From assembly GCA_029567145.1 (NCBI GenBank), contig JAKQLM010000471.1, forward strand, positions 1-48,137: a DNA stretch of 48,137 nt, given 5' to 3'. Both the position numbers and the translations under genes were made by a program. The stretch is from Pseudomonadota bacterium (GTDB lineage: Bacteria; Pseudomonadota; Alphaproteobacteria; Rhodobacterales; Rhodobacteraceae). The notes beneath the pieces are model-generated. The model was not told the DNA's origin. It searched no databases and was given only the letters and a program-made list of their open reading frames with translations. Every line of letters starts with the position of its first letter. The stretch's first letter is position 1. This document shows positions 41,358 through 48,137 of this stretch, piece by piece.

Positions 41358-42266
41358 CTAGCGGCTGTCGACAAAGCCGTCGAGAAAGTTCTCGACCATG
41401 CGGTTGTCCTGCCCGATCAGCTGCGGCGACTGGACCAGGCCCAGGCCGGGGTAGACCTGGTTGATGTAGTCCACCACCTTGGCGCTTGCCTCGTCCACCA
41501 GGCTGCGGTGGTCGATCTTGAAGCTGGACTGGTTGACGATGTCGAGAATGGACCTGGTCAGAAACCCGTTCTTCACCGCCGAATTGGGCAACCCTTCCAG
41601 GCTGGATTCGTTCGGCGCACAGCCCGAGATCAGCGTGGTCTTGGCCTGCGGAATCGTCGTGAACCGGGGCGATGGATCAAGGTCGATGTGCCCATTTTCC
41701 AGTCGCAGCCCGCTGACATTGTTGTCGCAGACGATCCGGTCTTGCGGCGACAGCAGCGACCCGCAGGGAATGATTGTGGTGACCGTCTGGGTGATCAGCT
41801 CGACCAGCGTCTGCTCCATCGGCGGCGATTTCGCCTCGGCTTCCAGCGACAGCCCGCCGGAATGGCAACTGTCGAAGACGCAGGTAAAGTTGACGTGGCT
41901 GGGCTGCAGCTGGTCGGCGATCAAAAACAGCTCGTGGTCCGAAATCCAGCGACCCGAGGCGGGGATGATCACCTCGTACGCGCGGCCGATCTGCCGGGGA
42001 TGCGGCAACCGGCTGCCGTGACCCGAGAAGTAAAAGCAGATCACGTCGCCCGGCTGCGATTGCGTCACAGTGTAGCGCAGAGCCTGCAGGATGCGTTCGG
42101 AACTGGCAGCCGTATCAAGGTAGCACAGGATGTTTTCCGGCAGGAAATCGAAGGCGTCGATCAGCAGGTGATAAAAGGCGCGGGCATCGCGGACGCACAT
42201 CGAAAGGCCTGTGATCCTTTGGATGGAGTAGTCGTTGATCCCGACGACAACAGCTCGTTTGGTCAT
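41358..42266 (-). CDS. Caspase-like (peptidase C14/metacaspase) protein
   Basis: 302 residues with a complete caspase-fold p20 region: VVVGINDYS at the N-terminus, the catalytic His in CFYFSGHGSR (H83) and the catalytic Cys in CVFDSCHSGG (C134). No signal peptide, membrane segment or fused adaptor domain. Bacterial enzymes of this group usually cleave after Arg or Lys and are typically found with the proteins they activate or destroy. Here the gene is embedded between two giant paralogs (12 and 14 bp gaps) in one operon, so these are the likely partners or substrates. An AAGGA ribosome-binding site precedes the ATG. Confidence 0.93.
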   Translation of the reverse strand: MTKRAVVVGINDYSIQRITGLSMCVRDARAFYHLLIDAFDFLPENILCYLDTAASSERILQALRYTVTQSQPGDVICFYFSGHGSRLPHPRQIGRAYEVIIPASGRWISDHELFLIADQLQPSHVNFTCVFDSCHSGGLSLEAEAKSPPMEQTLVELITQTVTTIIPCGSLLSPQDRIVCDNNVSGLRLENGHIDLDPSPRFTTIPQAKTTLISGCAPNESSLEGLPNSAVKNGFLTRSILDIVNQSSFKIDHRSLVDEASAKVVDYINQVYPGLGLVQSPQLIGQDNRMVENFLDGFVDSR

Positions 42267-42278
42267 GGGAAAAGTCCT

Positions 42279-44531
42279 TCAGTCTGAAATGGCGATAAGG
42301 GTTTCAAGGGTATCGGTGACAGTGTTCGTGATCATCGCGCCCGAGGTCGGCACGAGGGTGATCTTGACGTCGAACGATTTTTTCGCCCCGGCAGGCAGAC
42401 CGATCCTGACCTCGCGGTCGGTGTCTTCCGGCGTCAGGCGGATGCGTTCCTTGCGGCTGTAATTCAGCCGGGTGTCGGCATAGGCAAAGTCGACAAAGGC
42501 CATCCGCGTCCGCTCCGGGTCCAGGATCGGGATCAGTTGCAGGTCCAGGCTTTCGGGGAAGGGATCGTCGATCTGGATCGTGGTGGCCTCTGTGCTGCCC
42601 GCCGTGCCGGGGCGCCTGGTGCGGTCCTTCATCATGAAGGTTGGAGTGAAGCTGACGGTCCGGTCGGCCGGATCGTCGAACCGCAGCTTCCAGTCGGTCG
42701 CGGGGGCGTCCTTGGTCAGGCTGACCACCCGCTTGCGCGCGCCGTTCTGCAGGGCGACCTCGACCTTGGTGATCTGCCCCCAGTCCACCGGACCGGCGGC
42801 GACCTGGATCACGCCGATACCAAGATGATCATGCGGGTTCAGGACCAATGTGCGATCAGAGCTGCGGAACGGCCCAAGGCTGTAGGACAGCGCCTTGCCG
42901 TCGAACCCCGCGCCGGGGTCAAAGTGATACTGGACCGTGTAGTCGTACTCTTGCACCTCGCCCGAGTTCTGAAAGATCTGCCAGCCCTGTTCGGCGGGCG
43001 CGTCGCCTTCGAACCGCAGGTCCTTGTGCTTGACCCCGCCGGGATCGGTCGGCTTGCCGTAGGACAGCGCAACCTCCACCGCCTTCAGGCCCAGCCTGGA
43101 CATGTCCGACAGCGTGTTCACCCGGATGTCCATCACCCGGAAGAACGGATCGTCCAGGTCGATCTCCATGAAGTGACTTGCCCGGTCCAGGTCCCCGGCC
43201 AGGAGCCCGACAAAACCCTGCGGTGCATAGCTGCGCTGCGTGGCCTCGGCGCGGGCGTAGCTGAACGTCAAGGTCTTGCGTTCGTCCTGGGCGACGCCCC
43301 GGAACCGGAACGAGGCGACGGCCTGTGGCGGGGCATCGCGGTCCGCCCCCGTGGCTGGCGTAGCCGTGGGGGCCGCCCCTGCCGGCAGACCTGGCGCGGG
43401 GGTGGCGCGCGTCACCCCGGACTGCGCCGCGGTGCCCAGCTCGGCCGGGGTGGCGGCCCCTGCCGCTTCGCCCGTGCCGTCGGTCGCTTCCTCGGCCCCG
43501 GCCGGGGGGGCCGCGACCGCGCCGGGCGTCTTGCCGCCATGGCCGGTGCCAACCGTCGCGCTGTCCTCGGGGTCTGCCGCCGGGCCGGGCCGGGCCGGGG
43601 TTTCCCCGTCCGTGGGGCGCGTCGGCGCAGGCGTCGGCGGCGGGCGCAACTGGTTGGCGCGGGTCAGGACGGCATCCAGGCCTTCGGTGGTCGGAAAGCC
43701 GTTGACGACGGTGCCCAGCGTCAGCGAGGGGGTGAAATACTTCTCCAGCAGGTGATCCTTGAAGAAGTTCAACGCCCAGGTTTCCTTTTCCGCCGCATCA
43801 GAGGCGTTGGCAAAGTTCAGGACCTTGATCTTGATCGACCCGTCCTGCACCAGCCGCTCCATCGCCTGGTCGATCCCGGTGCGCAGGAACATCACCTGGG
43901 CCTCGCCGCTGACGGCAAACTGGCGATAGACCCGCTCCATGTTCGCGGTGATCGTCACCTCCAGCGACGGCCGCATGCCCGAGTATTTCAGGTCATAGAT
44001 CACCCCCACGGGGCTGCCGCCCTTGGCAAAGGCCTCGTCCAGGATCGTCGCGCCCTCTTGCGTCAGGGTCAGGGAAAAGCTGGCCCGGTTCGCGGCATCC
44101 AGTGACGGGGTCGTGGCCCCCAGCGCGGTTTCCACCGCCCGGAACCCGCCGGGGGGCAGGGCCGCCCGGGGCGTGCCGCCGCCGCCGCTGTCCAGGTCCA
44201 GCGCGATCACCCGGACCGTGCCTTCGTCGAACGGCACGACCGACAGCCGGGGGCGCCCGCGCGACACACCGGCCAGCTTGGCCAAGATGCGCCGCTCCAG
44301 GCTTGGGTCCAGCAGCATGTCTACCGACAGCATCAGAAAGCCGCCGCCCTTTGCCTCGGTCCCCGCTTGGGCGGCGCGGACCTTCAGGAAGGTGAACTCG
44401 GCCCGACCGTCCGACCTGCGGCGGGACAGCTGGACCGGGCCGGGCAGGAACCAGAACTGCGCGGGGTCGGCGTGGTCGGCAAAGACCTGGATGCCCTCGA
44501 TGGTCCAGGACTGCGAATTGAGCAAAAGCAT
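42279..44531 (-). CDS. Large modular protein, paralog 2, caspase operon
   Basis: 750 residues, no signal peptide. N-terminal module about 1-290 as in the 971-residue protein: VFADHADPAQFWFLPGPVQL, VPFDEGTVRVIALDLDSG, FSLTLTQEGATILDEAFAKG, WALNFFKDHLLEKYF. It is followed by a long Pro/Ala/Gly/Thr-rich, presumably disordered linker (about 295-400) where the sister protein has an OmpA-like insert. The C-terminal half starts with RKTLTFSYARAEATQRSYAPQGF and carries MEIDLDDPFFRVMD at about 460, then beta modules including IQIDDPFPESLDLQLIPILD. GGAGG precedes the ATG. Gap to the caspase gene is 12 bp. Function unknown. Confidence 0.85.
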   Translation of the reverse strand: MLLLNSQSWTIEGIQVFADHADPAQFWFLPGPVQLSRRRSDGRAEFTFLKVRAAQAGTEAKGGGFLMLSVDMLLDPSLERRILAKLAGVSRGRPRLSVVPFDEGTVRVIALDLDSGGGGTPRAALPPGGFRAVETALGATTPSLDAANRASFSLTLTQEGATILDEAFAKGGSPVGVIYDLKYSGMRPSLEVTITANMERVYRQFAVSGEAQVMFLRTGIDQAMERLVQDGSIKIKVLNFANASDAAEKETWALNFFKDHLLEKYFTPSLTLGTVVNGFPTTEGLDAVLTRANQLRPPPTPAPTRPTDGETPARPGPAADPEDSATVGTGHGGKTPGAVAAPPAGAEEATDGTGEAAGAATPAELGTAAQSGVTRATPAPGLPAGAAPTATPATGADRDAPPQAVASFRFRGVAQDERKTLTFSYARAEATQRSYAPQGFVGLLAGDLDRASHFMEIDLDDPFFRVMDIRVNTLSDMSRLGLKAVEVALSYGKPTDPGGVKHKDLRFEGDAPAEQGWQIFQNSGEVQEYDYTVQYHFDPGAGFDGKALSYSLGPFRSSDRTLVLNPHDHLGIGVIQVAAGPVDWGQITKVEVALQNGARKRVVSLTKDAPATDWKLRFDDPADRTVSFTPTFMMKDRTRRPGTAGSTEATTIQIDDPFPESLDLQLIPILDPERTRMAFVDFAYADTRLNYSRKERIRLTPEDTDREVRIGLPAGAKKSFDVKITLVPTSGAMITNTVTDTLETLIAISD

Positions 44532-44543
44532 GGGGGCCTCCTC

Positions 44544-46856
44544 TTACGGTGCCGGAATGGACAGATGTGCCGCGTCCGAGCGCGCCCAGTCGGTGCGCTT
44601 GGTCATGCCGTTCTTGAACAGGAACTTTGCGCGCCAGGTGTAGGCATCGCGGGTCGCGTCCATGTAGTCGAACTCAAAGGTCTTGCGCCCGCCCGGGGCT
44701 TCGAACACCGCCATGTCGGCGATATCGGTGCCGTCCAGATCGTCAGTATAGGACAGTTCCACCTCGACCTTCGCCAGCTTCGGGCGACCGAAATCCGCAG
44801 GCGGCGTCACGGTGATGATCCGGTGGCCCTTCATGTCGGGCCGGACCAGAATGCGCGGGCTTTCGGTAAAGCTTTCCGGCACTTCCAGCACCATGCCGCC
44901 CAGCATCACAGTGGTGACCTTGAAGCTGACCAGCTTTCGCGCCCGGTCCTTGCGGTCGATCACGAACTTCTTCGGGCTGCGGTCGTCAGGGGTGAAGGTC
45001 AGGCTTTCGGCCTGCTCGATCCCGTTGGCCGGATCGCTGTAGGCCAGATCGACAAAGACCTGCTCCACATCCTCCCACCGGGGCACCACCGGCACCACGT
45101 CCACCGCCAGCCGCAGGCTGCCAAAGGGATCGCGGATGTCCACAAGGTCGCCGCTGGCGGGCAGCCAGCCGGTATCCTCGTCCTTGTGGTTCGCTGCCTG
45201 ATGCAGCACGCGGTAGCTGAAGTCGCGCTTGGCCTTGTCCAGCGCGATGAAGGACCAGGCCGGACTGGCGGTGTCCTTCTTCACGACGATGGTGTCGTCG
45301 GTCTTGATGCCGTTGCCCGCATCCTCGTACCGCAGCATCACCTGCGCCTGCGGATACTTGTCCCAAGGGTAGGCGGGCGAGGACACGATGGGGATCGTCA
45401 CCCGGCTGAAGTATTCGGCAGGCTGCACCTCGAACACGTCGCCGGACAGCACCTGCCGGGGCGCGGTCACGACCAGCGGACGCTCGCCCCCGGCGTCCGG
45501 CTTGAACCGCACCGTCAGGTCGGCGGACACCGGACGCGCCATCGCACCGTTTTCCATCACGGACGACCACTTGACCGTCTCGTCCTTGCCCGTTTCTTCC
45601 AGCACCACGGTCCGGACCTGACCGCCATAGTCCAGCACCGCCTGGATCGAGGCCAACTGGTCGCGCGCCATCTCGCCCCGGTTGATCACGCGGACGCGGC
45701 GTTCGGCAAAGAACGGATCGTCCGCGTCCACCTCCAGGATGAACCGTGCCGGGTCGATCCCGTCCGCCAACGCCGTGAACAGGCCCGACACCGTGCCCTG
45801 CGGATAGATCGTTCGCACCACAGCCGAGCGTTCGGAAAATTCAACATCCAGCTTGCGCTTGTCGATGCGGGTGTAGTTGGTCTTCTTGTAGCTGAAGCTG
45901 CCGATGAAGCCGCCGATCCCGCCCGTGGCGCCCATCATCGCCGCCTGCCGCCCGAAATGGCTGATCGTGTCGATCGCCTTGTCCCAGCCGTCGGGGCGTT
46001 CCTTCATCGGCGGCAGGCTTGCCTCGAAAAAGCCGTCGGTGATCATCTCTTGCACGCGGGTGCGGGCGTCTTCGAACCGGGCGGCGACCGACTTGCCGGC
46101 ATCACCCACGTCGGGAACGAAATTGTCGGCCTCCATCGTGATGACCTGGCTTTCGACCAGCTTGTCGACGGCATTGTTGATCTCGGTCGTGGTGAAGAAA
46201 CTCTCGTGGCCAAAGGTTTCGTCCATCGCCGTCTGCACCCGGTCCCAGTCGATCTTCAGCCGGACGCTGAACGCAGGCCGCAGCCCCGCGAAATCCACCG
46301 AATAGACCACGACCATCGGCGTGATCTCGCCCTTAAGCGCCGCCTCCATGATCGCGGTGCCCTCGGCGTCCAGCTCCACGCTGAACGAGGCACCATTGTC
46401 GCCGAAAAGGGCGGGCTTGGCGAAATGCGTGGCCTTCAGGACAAACCGGGGCGCTTCGGCCGGGGTCGTCGGTTGGCCGGGACGCGGCGGCGGGGCGGTC
46501 GACACCGACTCCCGCCCCATGATCAGAAGCCGGACCGAACCATCCAGCGGCTGGATCGGCGCGACCGAGGGCTGGCGCGGCAGGCGGCCCAACCGGCGGA
46601 TTTCGGACGCCAGGTTGTCCACCTCGGTCTCGGACAGGCCCAGATGCACGTCAAAGGTCAGGAACCCGCCCTTGCCCGCCACCAGCGACCGATACTTGAT
46701 CAACTGGATGCGCGGCACCTCTTTGCCCGTCGCCGGATCGGTGGTGGTCCGCAGCCGGGGCTGGGCCAGCGCATAATAGTACTGCAACGGGTTCGCATGG
46801 TCGCGAAACACCGAGATGCCGTTGATGTAGTAATAGGGGGCGTCCAGATACAGCAT
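44544..46856 (-). CDS. Large modular protein, paralog 1, caspase operon
   Basis: 770 residues from the ATG at 46856; the track's TTG start is seven codons earlier and less likely. A more distant member of the same family: ISVFRDHANPLQYYYALAQP, IQPLDGSVRLLIMGRES, ASFSVELDAEGTAIMEAALKG near the N-terminus, EVDADDPFFAERR at about 380 and several beta modules (for example RDPFGSLRLAVDVVPVV and YSDPANGIEQAESLTFTP). It lacks the long disordered linker. No signal peptide or membrane segment. A GC-rich hairpin lies in the spacer upstream. Function unknown. Confidence 0.85.
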   Translation of the reverse strand: MLYLDAPYYYINGISVFRDHANPLQYYYALAQPRLRTTTDPATGKEVPRIQLIKYRSLVAGKGGFLTFDVHLGLSETEVDNLASEIRRLGRLPRQPSVAPIQPLDGSVRLLIMGRESVSTAPPPRPGQPTTPAEAPRFVLKATHFAKPALFGDNGASFSVELDAEGTAIMEAALKGEITPMVVVYSVDFAGLRPAFSVRLKIDWDRVQTAMDETFGHESFFTTTEINNAVDKLVESQVITMEADNFVPDVGDAGKSVAARFEDARTRVQEMITDGFFEASLPPMKERPDGWDKAIDTISHFGRQAAMMGATGGIGGFIGSFSYKKTNYTRIDKRKLDVEFSERSAVVRTIYPQGTVSGLFTALADGIDPARFILEVDADDPFFAERRVRVINRGEMARDQLASIQAVLDYGGQVRTVVLEETGKDETVKWSSVMENGAMARPVSADLTVRFKPDAGGERPLVVTAPRQVLSGDVFEVQPAEYFSRVTIPIVSSPAYPWDKYPQAQVMLRYEDAGNGIKTDDTIVVKKDTASPAWSFIALDKAKRDFSYRVLHQAANHKDEDTGWLPASGDLVDIRDPFGSLRLAVDVVPVVPRWEDVEQVFVDLAYSDPANGIEQAESLTFTPDDRSPKKFVIDRKDRARKLVSFKVTTVMLGGMVLEVPESFTESPRILVRPDMKGHRIITVTPPADFGRPKLAKVEVELSYTDDLDGTDIADMAVFEAPGGRKTFEFDYMDATRDAYTWRAKFLFKNGMTKRTDWARSDAAHLSIPAP

Positions 46857-46888
46857 GACGAAAAGACCTTCATCCAAAAGGGGTTAGA

Positions 46889-46922
46889 GCCGGGCGCGCA
46901 AGGGGAGAGGAGCGCGCCCGGC
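46889..46922 (-). terminator. Strong GC-rich hairpin within the caspase operon
   Basis: GCCGGGCGCGC and GCGCGCCCGGC form a perfect 11-bp stem with a 12-nt loop, 8 bp after the stop of the partial paralog gene on the minus strand. There is no proper U-run, so it is more likely an attenuator or RNA-processing/stability element that sets different levels for the first gene and the rest. Confidence 0.55.
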
Positions 46923-46930
46923 CCCGCGCT

Positions 46931-48137
46931 TCAGGCCGGAAGTTCCAGCACCAGCGCCTCGTCCGAGGACGAGAAGGCAGCCTCTTTCTTCGATCCGTCC
47001 TTCAGAAAGAACTTGGCCGCGACGCTGTATTCCGTCTTGGTCTTGTCCTTGATGTTGACGGTCCAGGGGTCCGGCATCGCGCCATCGACCAGCCGCACGC
47101 TGTCGGTCTCGGCAATGCCGTTCAGCCGGTCCTCGTATTTCAGCGTCAGCATCACCAGCTTCAGCGCGTCCCAGTCCAGAAGGTCGGTCACCAGATCGAC
47201 CTTCAGCTGCAGCACATCCTCGCCCTCCAGCACGGTGTTGCCGGTCACCGTCTTCTCGCCGATCTCCAGCGGAGGCCGCCCGTCGCGATAGACGATCTGG
47301 CCACGATACTTCAGCGTGCCCTGCTTTTCGCTGATCACCGGGAACGACCAGTCGGTGAACCGCTGCCCATCCTGCGAGAAGGCAAAGGACTGGGTCTGGC
47401 GATAGCCGTTGGCGCTGTCGTCGTATTCGAAGTCCAGGAACAGCTGGTCGATCACATTGGCGAAATCGCCCTTGGTGCGGATCGACAGCGTCCGGATCGC
47501 CGAGAACGGATCGTTGACGTAAAGCTGATCGCCCTCGCTGCTCGCTTCCGGCACGTTGATCTCGCGCCCGCCCTTCATGAAGTACTTCAGCTTGTACTTC
47601 CACGGCTGGCTCAGCGGCTTGAAGATGACCTCGCGGATCTGGTGGCTGCGCTTGTCCGGCGTGATGGTGAACTGGCGTTCCAGGTTCACCGTGCCATCCT
47701 TGTAGGTGCAGGTCAGTTGCGCCTGCGCGACCTCTTCAAAGTTGATGTCGCCGACGTCGATATCCACCTTCCAGATGCCCAGGTCGCCCACGTTGATCGA
47801 CACGTCCGACTTCGACGTCATCGGCGGCGATTTGTAGACCTGCGCCTCGCCCTTGTAGTTGACGGTGTAGTGGTAGGTGAACTCGCCCTCGCCACCATCG
47901 TAGAACGCCTCGAACCGATAAAGGTCCTCGGGCTTGCGAAAGGTATAGGTCTTGGCCGAGCCCTGCCCCGTCTTGCCCTTGTAGCTGACCTGCGCGATCA
48001 CGCTGGCGATGGGCAGGTCGGCGAAATCGGCGTTGACCATGAAATTGGCGGCAAAGCTCTTGAAGAACGGGTCGTCCGCATCGACGGTGATCGCATAATC
48101 GTCCCATTTCAGCGCCTTGCCGCCCACGGTGATCGAC
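46931..48137 (-). CDS. Large modular protein, fourth paralog, partial (5' end outside the window)
   Basis: About 400 C-terminal residues are visible and the frame is open to the window edge, so the GTG at 48127 is not the real start. Close to the edge it has the shared ITVDADDPFFKSF motif, followed by repeated beta modules: YKGKTGQGSAKTYTF, VNDPFSAIRTLSI, FEYDDSANGYRQTQSFAF and YEDRLNGIAETDSVRLVDG. These match the modules of the three downstream paralogs (D-P-F then a Y-x-D-x-x-x-G strand). It is the most upstream visible gene of the caspase operon. Function unknown. Confidence 0.8.
   Translation of the reverse strand, partial: SITVGGKALKWDDYAITVDADDPFFKSFAANFMVNADFADLPIASVIAQVSYKGKTGQGSAKTYTFRKPEDLYRFEAFYDGGEGEFTYHYTVNYKGEAQVYKSPPMTSKSDVSINVGDLGIWKVDIDVGDINFEEVAQAQLTCTYKDGTVNLERQFTITPDKRSHQIREVIFKPLSQPWKYKLKYFMKGGREINVPEASSEGDQLYVNDPFSAIRTLSIRTKGDFANVIDQLFLDFEYDDSANGYRQTQSFAFSQDGQRFTDWSFPVISEKQGTLKYRGQIVYRDGRPPLEIGEKTVTGNTVLEGEDVLQLKVDLVTDLLDWDALKLVMLTLKYEDRLNGIAETDSVRLVDGAMPDPWTVNIKDKTKTEYSVAAKFFLKDGSKKEAAFSSSDEALVLELPA

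Noticed and set aside
41358-42266. Caspase gene as part of a CRISPR-linked (Craspase-like) system
   Set aside because: No CRISPR repeats or Cas genes were seen anywhere in the window.
44367-47291. 974-residue plus-strand ORF opposite the paralog genes
   Set aside because: Same reason: antisense to three minus-strand genes with clear paralogy, low-complexity His/Arg-rich product.

Overview
The window is high-GC, alphaproteobacterial DNA, most like a Rhodobacterales (Paracoccaceae/Roseobacteraceae-type) genome. This is inferred from codon use, the ExeA/Wzz/CpsD polysaccharide set, a MocD/MocE gene pair and an IS66 element. No rRNA, tRNA or CRISPR array was seen.

Layout. (1) 1-2525 is a nested insertion-sequence scar: the end of an IS3-like element abuts an IS66 element (TnpA-TnpB-TnpC) that has lost its left end. 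(2) 2626-12000 holds exopolysaccharide genes: a very large GT2-Gfo/Idh-SDR fusion, a GT4, two GT2 enzymes, a WecG/TagA-type glycosyltransferase, an outer-membrane beta-barrel and a polysaccharide-export (OPX) protein. (3) 12080-24587 is one minus-strand operon for a small hybrid PKS/NRPS pathway: a type I PKS whose thioesterase is split by a frameshift at a 9-bp G/C homopolymer, an NRPS of unusual build (formyltransferase, degenerate condensation remnant, adenylation domain with an inserted luciferase-like monooxygenase, PCP), a phosphopantetheinyl transferase and an SGNH-like hydrolase. (4) 24890-28291 is the plus-strand ExeA-type ATPase / Wzz / CpsD trio that belongs with the EPS genes. A fragment resembling a phage-integrase N-terminus and about 370 bp without a gene follow.

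(5) 28939-37544 is a catabolic island: a GlxA-type regulator, a ribose/rhizopine-type ABC transporter (two of its three genes broken by single-base deletions), a TIM-barrel isomerase, a LacI-type regulator with a perfect palindromic operator nearby, a MocD-like di-iron desaturase/oxygenase, a MocE Rieske ferredoxin and a PanB-like aldolase. Together they suggest uptake and oxidative breakdown of an inositol- or rhizopine-like compound.

(6) 37541-48137 is the least explained part. A tight minus-strand operon encodes a caspase-like protease embedded among four very large paralogous proteins (three complete, one running off the window). They share a modular beta-rich architecture and a D-x-D-D-P-F-F signature, and an unrecognised 296-residue protein closes the operon. 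I could not match this set to a named system, and it is the main candidate for something undescribed.

Three single-base deletions (PKS thioesterase, ABC ATPase, ABC binding protein) all look like the loss of one G or C. Either these loci are decaying or phase-variable, or the assembly carries residual indel errors; the sequence alone cannot decide.
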